Shown here one piece after another: positions 12,055 through 24,236 of a DNA stretch of 64,000 nucleotides. The DNA is from Viola odorata. Its lineage: Eukaryota > Streptophyta > Magnoliopsida > Malpighiales > Violaceae. Position numbers and translations under genes: made by a program. The first letter of the stretch is position 1, and every line of letters starts with the position of its first letter. Below the pieces are notes generated by a model. That model was given only the letters and a program-made list of their open reading frames with translations. It ran no database searches and was not told where the DNA came from. The stretch covers positions 35,919,917 to 35,983,916 of the forward strand of contig OY829544.1 of the NCBI GenBank assembly GCA_963691705.1, written 5' to 3'.

Positions 12055-12512
12055 TAAGTAGTAATATATATTTGGCTAAACTATATTTTACTACTCTACT
12101 TTGTATAATTTTTCCAAATGGCACTATGTATTAACAAAATCTTTTATTTGCCCTTGTGTTTGTTTGGATTCACTCAATTAAGCTTTTAATTTTAAAGTAT
12201 TTTTTTAAGGAAATATTTGTTATGTCACATGACATTTTTTAATATTATTATATTTTTATTTTCACGGTTAGTGCAATGCTGTGCATTGCGTTGTTGTGCA
12301 ATTGACAATATTGTTGTTCGTAAAAGTTGTAAGATAATCATTTGTAGCTCTTTTTTTTGTACATTTGTTGTTATATGTATTATTATATTTTTCTAACATT
12401 TTGTTATTTTTTATTTATTTTCTTATTGTTTAATTCTTTAATTCCATTTTATATTTCCCTATTATTATAGACATAGTTAAGCTACATTAAAAAATATTTA
12501 GTTTTAATTTAA
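12055..12512. other. AT-rich spacer
   Basis: Nothing coding was seen. It resembles 8,280-8,530 in part and ends where an old Athila LTR begins (TGCTTATTTTGTATATATTT). Confidence 0.4.
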
Positions 12513-13585
12513 TGCTTATTTTGTATATATTTACCATCTATTTTTATTGCATTTGAAACGGTGATACTGCTATCTTGAACATATTTATCTATCTTTTGCA
12601 TAAACAAGGGAAAGAAGATGCATGATTGTCAAGAAAATGAGCGAAAGAGCCCAAAAAAGAGTGTAAAAAGGATCAAATGATGGCCAAGACCAAATCTGAA
12701 GAAACCAGGCCTCTTCCCTTGATTAAGGGCAGAGTAATCTATAGCCTCAACCTTAGGCCAACGTGGAAAATCTAAACCAATGGGTCGCGAGTGGGCTTGG
12801 GACGCGAATTGACAGAGGAGAGTGTCAAAGAGTTTTTTGAAACCTTGATAAACTTTATGTCCTATCGGTTGGAAAAAAAACAAGAGGATAAGATACAATT
12901 TCAAGTTTTATCATTTAGAATTTTATCTTTAGAGATATTTAAGGTGTTGGTACCCATTTTTGACCCATGTGATTTTCTAATTTCTTAATTTTCCTTAATT
13001 TTCATAATTATTATCACATTTTTATTTAAATTTATGCCTATTTTTCTCGCAATTTTTGCTCATTTATTTATGTTTGTTTATTTTTATTTTTATTTTATTA
13101 GTTTTATTTTTTTTGGGTCTAAACCCACTTGTATTTAATTTATCAAATCTATTTTATTTTATTTTCAAGACTAGCTTCGAGCTCGCAGAAGAACAATTGT
13201 AGAACCAACTTCGAACCTGTTTCTTGGCCCAATCTGATTCTTGGCGCAACTCTTCATTCCCTCCTATTTAAAACCTAAGAATATTCTTTTTCTATCTTAA
13301 TCGTTCAATTCGAGCAAGTCACTCGCAGTTGTTGGATCGAACCCTAACCTAAAACTTACCATATAAAGAGATTAATATCTTAGGGAGAATATTCACATCT
13401 TCCTTTTCTTTTTGGCAACACAAGAATCCATCTCATCATCATCATCATCTCTGAAATAGACCAACAAACCACCACCTTCGATCAACACCACATCGTCGTT
13501 CATTATTGTCATCAACCAATTCACCACCAATAAATCCATGACCATCGTCCCCAAAGCTCCACCATTTCATGTTGTGTTTTGAATT

Positions 13586-14930
13586 TGATGAATATCTCTA
13601 TCTAATTGTGTGTTTTTAGATAGAGATACTACTGATTGTGTGCTATTTTCTTCTCTTTTTCTAGAATCAAGGATCTAAAGAAGATAGAGAAGAAATATGT
13701 TGAACACCACTGGAACTGCAGGAAGATGTTGACTCTTGTCCTAGAAGGAGTTTAGGAGCAGACTGCCTCAGTCTAGCCCTAAAAGGACGCAGAGCAGTAG
13801 AGAATCACAAAAGGGGCAAAAGGCAGAGTTTCAAGGCTGATCAAGAAAGGCGCATTTTGAACCTTTTTCAAACTTCTAGATATGATCAAATGTGGATTTG
13901 AAAATTTTCCTAAGTGGTCTGGATTAGATATAGTTTTTGATTTTGAATTTTAGGAGATAGTTAAGGGAAGAAGATATTAGTTAATCGTTCCCTTAATTCT
14001 GAGAAAAATAACTTTTGATTTTGTTTTTTATCAGTTTTAGTTTTTGAACTCTGCTCCCATCGTCTTCTTTCATAGAACACGGGATTTTCTTTATGCATTC
14101 TCTTATTTTTCAATTTTCGTTAATTATGTTTATGTGTAGCTAAACTTTCAATTCCCACTAAAGGCAATAAAGATTTTTGATTCAGTTTAATTGAGAGATC
14201 TAATTGTTTCATCTAAGTTTTGCATTTGTGTTTATTCATTTATTGATTTAATACCAATATTATTCAAGTTAGGGTTAAGTCTAATCATCTTAATCTATAA
14301 TCTAAATAATTAAAATAGTTCCCAAAGGTTGTGGATTACAAAGCTAGAAGGATAAGACAACTAGATCGATCTCAGTCAGAGGCTTTTTGACACTAGAATG
14401 AATGAACAATTAGGTTTAAAGGCTATAAGTGTACCTTAGTCTTAGCCTAGAGTTAGTCATTCTCTAGATTTATCAATTGTATAGTTAAATCTTATACTTT
14501 AAGGTTACTAGGTAATTAGGGTCTCTTAATCAGTGTACCTTTAAGTGACTTGTTGCAGGTGGAAAAGAGGTAATCTAAGTGTACCTGATTGCTATAGCTA
14601 CTCCATGAATCAGAACCTAATATCCCTGAATCGATGATCAATTACACTTTAATCATAACCTTATTATTGCCTTTGCTAGGATCTTTTATTATATTTGTTC
14701 AACAAATCAACTCTGGACTTGTTCCATTTTCAACTACATTGTCTAATCATTATTTTGTCAATTATTTCTCAATTCAAAACAATCCCCATTTTTACTTTAG
14801 TTGTTATTTCATTGGTCATCATAAAAATCTGAAATTTATTCATTTGTCTCAGTGGAACAAAATTCTTATCACTATGCACAATTTATTTTTATCCATCATT
14901 ATTAAGTCACAATTTTAATTATTATTGACG
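13586..14930 (+). repeat. Athila-like LTR insertion or fragment in the solo LTR
   Basis: It starts TGATGAATATCTC and follows the reverse complement of 6,987-7,948 for about 950 bp. The right boundary is estimated from where proline/threonine-type CCAACAACCACC sequence of the host LTR resumes. No clean target duplication was found. The frame at 14,634-14,918 has no family resemblance and is not called. Confidence 0.55.
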
Positions 14931-15401
14931 AACTTGACAATCAATCAGTTTCCGCCTCTAACCCATTAGTCACTACCCAAAACAACACCACCATCTCCCA
15001 AACAACCACCATCCTCGACCAAATCCCAACCCCAAACAGCCACAAAAACCCCAACAAATCATCAATCTCAGCACCAAAATCCGACCTCAACCGTTCTCGA
15101 CCACCCAAAACAACCACCAAACCTTCATCGCCGACCATGCAAAACAATCACCATCTCTAAATCCTCAACCGTCCCCAGCCGCTTAACAGCCACTGTCTCC
15201 AACACAAAATCCACCGCCCCAACAACCACTGTCTCCCAAACAACCACCAAAATCCCAACAAATCATCAATCCCAACACCACTATCTCTAAATCCTCCACC
15301 TTTCCGAGTCCATAATTTGACCCCGAACCATTGTTCTCGAGTTTAGACCATTTTCTTTTTGCGTCTTAGTCTTTTTATTTTTCTTTTGACCATAGGTTTC
15401 C

Positions 15402-18400
15402 TGACTCGCTGTCGAAACGGGTCAAAAATAATATAAAACCTGATGCTTAGATGCATAAACTAATTTACGTATAATGGTAACAGGGTCGATCCATAGAGAG
15501 ATTGAAGTACGAAATCTTGCCCTAAATGTACGATAGAGAGAAATGCACATACGGTAACAAAAATAAAAGGGGGGTTTACTGGTCAAACAAGTTGACCAGA
15601 GATGACGAGGGCACGATAGCTAACAAAGACGTAAATAATGAATTAAAGGAATTAACAAACATAAACAAAGTAGACGAAGAATTAACCGAGGTGAAATCAG
15701 AAATGAGAAATCTTAGCAAGGGATTTTTCTTGGGTTGTATGTTAGTCATTGACACACAAATAGTCTATCCTCATGCTATAGACATGCTATAGAAGCCAGG
15801 TACGTTTAGGCCTCCTACTTTCCTCTTACAAGAAGCTACCCCCCATTTTCACTATTAATAAGGCAGCCTTGACGTTGTGTCGTCCTCCCAGGCACGAAGC
15901 GGGGTGGCAATACTCACAACGCCCATGAAGATAAGGAAAGACACATCTAGGGCTAAATGCCTCTCAGTTTGGCAGGCTTGCGACACCGCCCTAATCACTC
16001 ACTTGCCCTAGACGGAACGAACCAAGTTAATGACAATCTGTCTAGTGTCTACTCTATTCTAAGGCTTCGTATTAGTTATAACTAATATAACGACGAAGAT
16101 CTAGAATAGTAAATTAAAAGGTGATCAAGCTCCTAACAAAACCATCTAAATCTAGTATTAAAACGGCAAGTGAGTAAATATAGCGAATAGAATATATTAA
16201 ACACAATTAGGTCTCGTGACAATCCTCATGCAACCCTTAAATCACCCTTGCTAAGCTAAAGCACTTAGCCACACATATTAATCATAAGCAAGACAGATTT
16301 AATAATAAGCATAAAGGGAAAGTGATCGTCACTCAAATGTAATAATATTTCCTGATGCCTAAATGCACAAATAAAATGTGTAAAGGGAAAGACAGGGTAG
16401 AACCACAGAGATTGAAGGGTAATAACTCACTATAGATGTATGACAAAGGTAAATGCAGCCAAATTGAACAATAAATCTAGGGGGGTTTTTGTCGACTGAT
16501 CTAATCGATCAGTCACAGAGTTGGGTGCTAACAACACTATCAATTAAAAGCATATATCATAGGCATGAAAGTAACGAGTAATCAAGGGCATGAAAGTAAA
16601 GAGTAATCAAGGGCATGAAAGTAAAGAAAGACTGTAACTAAAGATATTAATCCAGATGAGAAGGGATCTTAACAAGGGGTGCTCTTAGGTTGCATTTCGG
16701 GTTAGTTAATCATCGGCTCAGGGATATTCTATTCTCGTGTCATAGACATGCTATAGGGACCAAGTTTCCACTTAAACCCTCTACTTACCTTCTTAAGAGA
16801 AGTTAACCCCCGTTTCCACATATGAGGTAGCCTTGATGTTTCACCGTCCCCCCAGGCACGAATGCGGGGAGGAAATACTCGAAACACCCATAAAGTAGAG
16901 GTAAGACATGTCTAGGGCGCGACCTCTCAGCTTGTCAGACTAATGCCTTAGTCGTCTGCTTGCCCTAGATTGGTGATATCACACTATAGCCATTTCTCCA
17001 ACCTAGGTGTCTACTCCTGCTAATGGCCTCACGTCAGTTATTACCATTAGGATGACAGTAATCATCTAGGACTAGTTATTAGCTGGCCAGACTACTATCT
17101 TGCCGTAGATGAATTAACAAGAAATTGGCAAACAAGTAAATACAATAATAAGAATATATTAAACACATTTAGGCCTCTTAACTACTCCTTGCAACCCTCG
17201 AAACACCCTTTGCTAAGAAGATGAGCTTAGCCGCTCATGCTAACAAATAATAAAAATAAATCTAATAAATAACATAAAAGTAAAGAGACAAGAAAGGAAA
17301 TGAAAGCTTAATAAATACTGGCCGGAGCTTAAAAGCTCTGGTTTGAAGAAGAGTTAATGGTGGTGGCTGCTCCAACAAAAGGGAGGAATAAATTCCCATA
17401 AAAGAAACCTAAGAGGCGGCTGCCAAAAACTAAAAATGAGATTCTCCTCAAAACCCTAAAACTAAAGGCTTAAATACTCTCCAGCCCACATGAGGACAAA
17501 AATCCAGCTAAGGGGAGTCTAGCCCTACACATGGAGCGTGCTCCTTGGTCCAAAAGGGAATATTCTCAAATCGTGCCAGGAGGAATCTGCATGGAATCCC
17601 GTACGGATCTTTTGGGTATTTTTCACTTTGGTCGGGATTTTGCAGACGCGTGGCGGCTAGGGCACGATGACAAAATCAGCATCTAGGGCACGACGATATG
17701 ATCAGCAGCTAGGGAATATTCTAGAGACCAGCAACGAAGCTTTGACCAGGAAATATTTCCCAGGGCTCGACGAAAACATCTAGGGCATGACGGCGAAATT
17801 GACGTCTTGGTCTCACTGCTTTGAGATTCGTGGAATTCCACCCAAAAAGTATATGTTTTTGCATATTCCTCTCTTTTAGCCTAGATCTATAAAAAGTAAG
17901 AATTCAAAGAGAAATTAGCAGAATCTTGCCCTAGATAAGGCTTATAAGGGGAAAAACATGCATAAAATACACACTAACAGAAAGAAATACAAAATGAAGA
18001 AGAATGCAATATTAAGAAATAACGGCCGGAGCTAAAGCTCCGGTTTGAACAATGATGCTGGTGACAGCTACAAAGAAATGGGAGTGACAAATCCCAAGAA
18101 GGAAGGTGAGTGGCTGCTCCCAAAATGATACTATGACCTAATGATAAGTGTTCTCCTAAAAACCCTAAAACTAATGTTTAAATACCCTCACAACTCACTA
18201 GCAGACAAAAGACAGCTAGGAGAAAGGGGGAAAATGGGAGGACCCGCTGAAGGAATATTCCTAAGGTAGCTAAAAAGGAATCTGGGAGGAATCCCGCGAG
18301 AATCTTGCTGCGCGCGTCCTTGAGGAAATGCTTGCACGAGCGGCAGCAAACGCAGGGCTAAATACGGCTCTGGATGGCTCAATCGAGAGTCTTGCGCAAG

Positions 18401-18619
18401 ACCACACGGTTGGCATCTAGGGCTCGATGATGGGGAAACAGCTAGGCCTCGACACTTTGCGATCCACGGTAGAATTTCATAAAAAAAGGGCATTTCGGCA
18501 TCTTTTCCTCTTTGAGCCTAGATCTGCAAAAAGTACAAATTCAAAGGAAAATTAGCAGCATCATGCCCAAGATAAGCCCATAATCATAGAGGAAAATATG
18601 CACAAAATACGCTATATCA
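15402..18619 (-). mobile_element. Athila-like solo LTR, minus strand, TSD TTTCC, itself split
   Basis: The plus-strand left end TGACTCGCTG and right end GCTATATCA give TG...CA ends, and TTTCC is repeated on both sides (15,397-15,401 and 18,620-18,624). The body matches the LTR of the element at 57,291-58,828, including the block 'cctcttaacta..ccttgcaaccct' and the CGGCCGGAGC...GCTCCGG stem. A second solo LTR of the same family (16,323-17,979) interrupts it. Confidence 0.85.
16323..17979 (-). mobile_element. Second Athila-like solo LTR nested in the first, TSD GAAAG
   Basis: 1,657 bp from TGATCGTCACTC to ACACTAACA on the plus strand, flanked by exact GAAAG duplicates (16,318-16,322 and 17,980-17,984). 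It is a full-length LTR of the same family as its host LTR and lies in the same orientation. A triplicated phrase 'gggcatgaaagtaa' sits near 16,560-16,625. The frame at 18,188-18,493 lies in the host LTR and is not a gene. Confidence 0.88.
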
Positions 18620-19316
18620 TTTCCCTAAACCTTAGAAACAATAGGGTGGTGACTTCATTTGTTTTAGTTGTTTTTCTGATCGTCATTTGTGTCGTGTCAA
18701 TTTTTAGGGTGCGACACAAGGAAAAGTTTTACTACTTAAGCTTTCATTGTTTTATCAATCAGAATAACTTTTGATTTCCATAAGATAATTAATTAATTTA
18801 CGAATTTCATTTTCTTTACTCTTGCTCCCTTTGTCTTGTTCCATGAAATAGGGAGATTTTAATTATGCAATTGTATTCTTGATTTTGATTGTTATGTTGA
18901 TTTCTAGCTAAGCTTTTCATCCTTAGTAAAGGCAATCGAGGTTTATGATTCATATTATTGTGAGATCTAATTATTTTTAATAAACTCTATTTTTGTAGTT
19001 CTTCCCTTTCTAATTTAATGTCAGTTTTGTTCTTGTTAAAATTGTGGTTCGTGTTAGTCCCAATTGGATCCAAAAGAATTAATAGTAATTATTTAAGGAG
19101 TTAAATAAATACTTGGTGTGATTTTACTAGGATATTATTTGATAACATTTAACACCTATCCAATATATATCTCTTAAGGTACTTTGGTAACTAACCAAAT
19201 TTAAAACCCTAGTATATATAGTTAAGGACATTATACATTTATGGAAGAAAAACCGTATGCCACAAAAGAAAAGAAAGAAGAGAAAATGCAAGGGGTTGCA
19301 TTCTAAGATAGCAAAT

Positions 19317-20160
19317 ATTCTAAAAGTTGTAACTTGTCATTTCTGCAATGAACCTGGTCATTGGAAAATAAATTGCAAGTTATATCTAGATGATCTGAAA
19401 AAGAAGAAGAGTAGTGAGACTATTGCTTAAGATATTTATGTTATAGAAATTAATTTTTTTATTCCTACTTCTTGAGTATTAAATACCAGTTGTGGAGCTC
19501 ACATTTGTATAAATGTGTAGGATCTGAAAATATTTTTTAGTCAATTTGATCTTGAGTCATATGACACATGTGAATCTTGTTTATTGAGGAAAATGACAAA
19601 AGATCCATTTCCTGGTCAAGATGAAAGGGCTAGTGATTTATTGAGCCTTATACATATTGATGTATTCGGTCTAATGAGTACTGCTGCTATAGGTAGATAT
19701 CACTACTTCATTATATTTACAGATGATTTCAGTAAATATGGCTATATCTACTTAATGAAACATAAACATGAAAGTTTTGAAATGTTAAGACTTTCCAGAA
19801 TGAAGTACAAAATCAACTTGGCAAGATCAGATCGAGGTGGTAAATATTTAAGTCAGGAGTTTGATGATCATCTTAGAAATTGTGGAATTGTTTCACAATT
19901 AACTCCTCTATGAATGCCACAATGGAATGGTGTATCTGGAAGGAGGAATCAAACTTTATTAGATATGGTCCGATCTATGATGAGTCAGACTGGTCTTTTA
20001 GGGTCATGCCCTAAAAACAATTGCATTCACACTAAACTGTGTTTCAACTAAGGCAGTAAAAAAGACACCATATGAGATATGGATTGGTAAAGTACCTAGT
20101 TTATCTTTTCTCAAGATTTGGGGGTGAGAATCTTATGTGAAGCGTCAAATCTCTGAGAAA
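19317..20160 (+). pseudogene. Copia gag end, protease and integrase remnant
   Basis: A CCHC zinc knuckle (CHFCNEPGHWKINC) is encoded near 19,331. About 50 codons on, the protease site reads LNTSCGAHIC where the family has LDTG/LDSG, so the catalytic aspartate is lost. The integrase core is open at 19,584-19,913 with HIDVFG, FTDDFSKYGY and RSDRGGKY, the first two acidic catalytic positions. A stop follows QLTP at 19,911, and 'MPQWNGVS' continues, the place of the third catalytic residue (normally near an NG...E motif). In-frame stops and shifts show it is dead. Confidence 0.8.
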
Positions 20161-20599
20161 TTAGGACCCAAATCTGATAAATGTATTTTTGTGGGGTATC
20201 CTAAAGAAACTAAAAGGATACTACTGCTACAATCCATCTTAGAATAAAGTGTTTGTTACTTGAAATAGAGTTTTTCTATAGAAGGAGTATATCTCTAATA
20301 GAATTAGTGGGAGTAAAGTAAATCTCGAAGAGGTTCGAGAACCACAAAGTGGCATTTCAATGCTTGAGGAACCTACTTAAGATCATCAAGAAGTTGTTGC
20401 ATCTATTGAATTTCAACGTAGATCTAGTAGGACTAGACAAGAGCATGAGAGATATAGATTTCTCATTACTGAAGGAGAAGAGGTTTTGATTATGGATCAA
20501 AATGAGCCTACATCCTATCAGGAGGCTATGTCCAATTCAAACTCTGAGAAATAGTTTGAAGACATGAATTATGAAATACAATCCATGTATGAAAATCAA

Positions 20600-21250
20600 G
20601 TGTAGACTCTAATTGATCCACCTGATGGGATAAAAATCATTAGGGGCAAGTGGGTTTTCAAGAAAAAACACACATGGATGGCAAAGTGCATACCTTTAAT
20701 GCAAGGTTGGTTGCAAAGGGTTTCAAACAAACTCATGGTATTGACTATGATGAAACCTTCTCTATAGTTGCTATGATAAAATATGGCAAATGGATGTCAA
20801 AACAACATTTTTTAATAGAAATTTACTTGTGGATGTGTACATTACACAACCTGAGGGTTTTGTCCATTCTGAGAGTACGAATAAGGTATGCAAGCTTCAA
20901 AGATCCATTTATGGAATGAAGCAGGATTCTTAAAGTTGGAATCTTCATTTTGATGAAGCAATCGAAGAGTTTGGATTTATCGAGAACGAAGATGGACCAT
21001 GTGTCTATGAGAGAACTAGTGGGAGTGTAGTTGTGTTCTTAATCCTTTATGTTGATGACATCTTACTTATTGGAAATGATATTTCTGCCTTGCAGAGTGT
21101 CAATACTTGGTTAAGAAAGTGTTTTCCAATGAAAGACTTAGGCGAGGTAGCCTATATCCTTGGGATAAAAATTTATAAAGATAGATCTAAAAGGTTGATC
21201 GGGTTAAGTTAGAGTACTTATATAGACAAAGAATCCAAGAGAGGATTTTT
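20600..21250 (+). pseudogene. Copia reverse transcriptase remnant
   Basis: The conserved GKWVFKKK-type start and ARLVAKGFKQTHGIDYDETF block are encoded near 20,648-20,763. The catalytic YVDDILLIGND motif is intact near 21,049. Between them the frame is broken several times, including missing sequence after DETFS and the stop before 20,940. The protein would copy element RNA into DNA; this copy could not make a full enzyme. Confidence 0.8.
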
Positions 21251-22010
21251 GTCAATGTCTCATGACATTAATCTAAGCAAGACTCAATGTCCTACGAAAA
21301 ATGATGAGCGAGAGCACATGAGTAAGATTCCTTATGCATCGACTATAGGATTTATCATGTATGTTATGATATGTACTCGACCAGGTGTCTCATACGCCTT
21401 AAGCATGACTAGTAGATACCTGTCAGATCCAAGTCAGAATCATTGGACAACATTTAAAGGCATTCTTAAGTACTTGAGAAGAACTAAAGATGCATTCTTG
21501 TTGTATGGTGGGTTGGAATATAAGCTTGTTGTAACTGGTTACACAGATGCTAGCTTGCGAACTGACCATGATGATTCAAGATCATATTCAGGATTTATTT
21601 TCCTTCTGAATAGAGGTGTTGTGAGCTGGAAAATTTTCAAGCAAGCAACTGTGGTAGATTCTACAACTAAAGTTGAGTATATAGCAGCATCAGATGCAGC
21701 TAAGAAGGTTGTTTGAATCAAGAAGTTTGTTAGTGATCTAGGCGTTGTTCCTAACATTACTAATCCAATGGACATTTATTGTGATAATAATGGTGTCATT
21801 GCTCAAGCAAAGGAACCTAGATCACATCAACGGTCCAAACATATACTCAGACGTTACCATCTCATTCGAGAGATTATTTACAGAGGTGGTGTCAAGGTAT
21901 GCAAAGTGCCTACAGATGACATTATTGATGATCCTCTTATAAAGCCTCTTCTACATGCAAAGAATGAGCGTCATGTTAGGTCTATGGGTATTGGATATTT
22001 GTATGATTAG
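21249..22010 (+). pseudogene. Copia RNase H and polyprotein C-terminus
   Basis: RNase H is read in one frame to 21,716 (GYTDASLRTD, SYSGFIFLLN, TTKVEYIAASDAAK) and then, after a TGA that replaces the tryptophan of the 'VWIKKF' block, to 22,010 (YCDNNGVIAQAKEPRSHQRS, KHILRRYHLIRE). The ending MGIGYLYD is typical of Copia polyproteins. Catalytic acidic residues D, E and D are present. It is the best preserved part of the element. Confidence 0.82.
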
Positions 22011-22843
22011 ACCTAGTACGCGTGGAAGATTATTAATGTAATTGTTTGATTGAATATTTTGGATTATTTTCATAATTTAATTTTATTATCTTTATTATAA
22101 TGTTTACATGATTACTTATAATAAAATATCCCTAGTTTGTTATTATTGTACAAGCAATAATAAATTTTGACTAGTATCATTTTGATTGATAATCATAAGA
22201 TGATTATGGTGTATGGAGATACAAATCAAATCATAAGTACTTTTGTGGAGACAAGGTACTGGACCGACCCACTATGAAATTACTATGTGTTGATGTCATA
22301 AGTGTAATTATCATAGTAGATATGTTATTGAATCCTCAGACCTAAGATCATCATAGATTCCTACATAAGGAATGATATCCTTTAACTTAATCAAACGTTG
22401 TCTTTAGCCGGACAATTATAAAGATTAACATTGGACATGTTAAGATATATGCAGTGAAAATGTATGATCAAGATGAAATTTGTCTCTCTATTTGGAGAGA
22501 TGTCTTTGGGCCCCTCGGTAAGGGGTTGTATTCTAAGGGATTGTGAATCCTTGTTCTGTCGGTTCTAACAGACCATTCTTGTCAATTATTTGGCTCCTTA
22601 TTGTGGATAATAATCGAGGGTGTTCGTCTGTACAGGCAACACTTGTTGGTTCTGTTTAACCTCTTGTGGGCGGTTTACCCATTCAAGTTTCTAAGTTTCG
22701 GTTTGGCGCTCCAACAATTCAAATTCTGGTGTAAGGTGCATTGTTCAAATCCTAAGCTTCATCCATTATATTCGTTGGCTTAGTTCTTGTTTTGGGTTTC
22801 TGGTTATAATTTTTCCACTGCGATTTTGATCATGACCCCAATA
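22011..22843 (+). repeat. Copia 3' untranslated region and degenerate 3' LTR
   Basis: The 830 bp after the polyprotein are non-coding and end at the GTTCG duplication with TTCCACTGCGATTTTGATC and CCCCAATA. The start of the 3' LTR could not be placed because the TGTTAGTCCC opening of the 5' side is not found here. Confidence 0.5.
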
Positions 22844-23528
22844 GTTCGGTCGACCTAGGTTTTAACTTGAATAAATATAGTTATTATTGATAACTTTGGG
22901 TCTACATAGTTAAAAGGATACAGTAAACAACTAGGTCGAAATCATCATAGGATTTTTTTCTTTGAGCCTAGAGAAAGAGAACAATTTGGCTTAAAGTGAC
23001 AAGTGAATCGTTCCCTTGGCCAAGGGAAGTCTCCCCTTGTTTTTATCAATCAACTAGTTAAATCCTATAAGTGAACCTTATGGTTGCTAGGCGATTACGG
23101 TTCTTAGTAGAGAGATTTTTGTAGAAACTTGTTAAAGGATGAGAGTAAGAAGTCAATGTGAATCTGATTTTTATAGCTTCCCTATAAAATCAGTTTTGAA
23201 TATTTTTGCATCAATGATCAATGTTTAGGAATCATAACCTTGAGTAGTCTTTACTGTGAATCTTTTACATATTTGTTTAACATCAACTTCATTTATGTTT
23301 TTAATTGAATTTACACTTATTTTTGTTATTTTCAATTCATAAGTTTTCAACCAAAACCCCCATTTTGTTACTTATATACTATTTGTTTGGAAAATACTTG
23401 GTCATTGGAAAACTTGAATCTTTCCCTTTTCCCTGAGGATCGAACCTCTTACAACTATTTACAATTTATTTTTTATTTGGTGCTAAGTTGTAATCCTTTA
23501 TATTTTTTACGGGTTCGGCACCCGATTA

Positions 23529-23960
23529 AATTTTGACGTCATTGCTGGAAATTGCGCACTGATTAAAGTTTTTTCTTGTTGATGGTTAGGTTCAACATGT
23601 CTCAATTAGAAAGGACCAAAGAACCAAAAGAAGAAGCAGTAATCCTAATCTAGAAGAATAAGTAATGGTTGATGCAAGAGATTTATGACTAGGTTCCATA
23701 GAAAATAAAATTAATGAAATATCTACTCTTGTCTATTCTTTTGTTGCAGATAAGATGAGATAATTTACATCTGGTGGACCCTGCTACCAATCACACCATC
23801 CGACAAATACCTACAACTACAATCAAGGATGTAGGAATCACCCAAACTTCAGCTAGGCTCCACAACAACAACATAAATTTAAGTCCATCGCTACGGATTA
23901 TGAGTACTTTCATAAATGGAACTTCCAAATTACGTAACAAAGAACTAAAATTCATGTAAA
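23529..23960 (+). pseudogene. Athila primer-binding site and gag stub
   Basis: Directly after the LTR end comes TTTTGACGTCATTGCTGGAA, an eroded form of the TTTGGCGCCGTTGCCGG primer site typical of Athila/Tat-type elements. About 60 bp on, ATGTCTCAATTAGAAAGG could start gag, but stops follow quickly. Near 23,777-23,870 one frame encodes HPTNTYNYNQGCRNHPNFS, matching the 'YNPGWRNHPNFSW' block of Athila gag. The coding region then disappears into AT-rich sequence, so the element was cut by deletion. Confidence 0.7.
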
Positions 23961-24236
23961 CTAACTTAAAATACGTAATTACATAAATTTAAATTAATTA
24001 CAGGTGCTTGAGTTGCAAAACCCACAACTAACTTAGATTTTCGTAATTACGTACTTTTAAGTCTAACTTTACGTAATTATTTAAATGAGTCAAATTACAT
24101 GTCTATAAATTAACTTAAGAGGTGAGAAAATACATATTATCGTACATACATACATACATATAAGACATAAAATATAAAATTTTAATTTAAAAAAAAATTG
24201 GATATGACTTTTTAAATATATAATATATACAACGAG
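23961..24236. other. AT-rich spacer with repeated TACGTAATTAC
   Basis: TACGTAATTA or close variants occur about five times between 23,930 and 24,090. No gene was seen. Confidence 0.45.

Larger units (their letters stand above)
12945..18716 (+). mobile_element. Solo LTR with nested insertions (same family as 2,736-4,864), TSD taagg/caagg
   Basis: It starts TGTTGGTACCCATTTTTGACC and ends AGGGTGCGACA. The flanks TAAGG (12,940-12,944) and CAAGG (18,717-18,721) form the target duplication; the empty site is visible at 24,657-24,661. Parts of the body, such as CCGAGTCCATAATTTGACCC near 15,305 and CAATAGGGTGGTGACTTCA near 18,640, match 4,655 and 4,765 of the other copy. It carries a + strand LTR fragment (13,586-14,930) and a minus-strand Athila solo LTR (15,402-18,619). 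Confidence 0.85.
19052..22843 (+). mobile_element. Decayed Ty1/Copia retrotransposon, TSD GTTCG
   Basis: The element starts TGTTAGTCCCAATTGG and ends ATCATGACCCCAATA. The five bases GTTCG are repeated exactly (19,047-19,051 and 22,844-22,848), and the paralogous LTR at 24,990-24,994 shows the single unduplicated site. Order of domains is gag zinc knuckle, protease, integrase, reverse transcriptase, RNase H, which is the Copia order. The left LTR sequence is not recognisable at the right end, so LTR or internal deletions have occurred. At 3.8 kb it is shorter than most intact Copia elements. Confidence 0.88.
12513..23528 (+). repeat. Old Athila-like 5' LTR, split by two large insertions (net ~1.44 kb)
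   Basis: Three pieces (12,513-12,944; 18,722-19,051; 22,849-23,528) join to match the continuous copy at 24,237-25,290 in order and orientation. The LTR starts TGCTTATTTTGTA and ends GGCACCCGATTA, an eroded form of the GCACCGATCA end seen at 6,345. A primer-binding site and gag stub follow, so this is a 5' LTR. The two insertions are a nested solo LTR (12,945-18,716) and a Copia element (19,052-22,843), both with target duplications. Confidence 0.82.
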
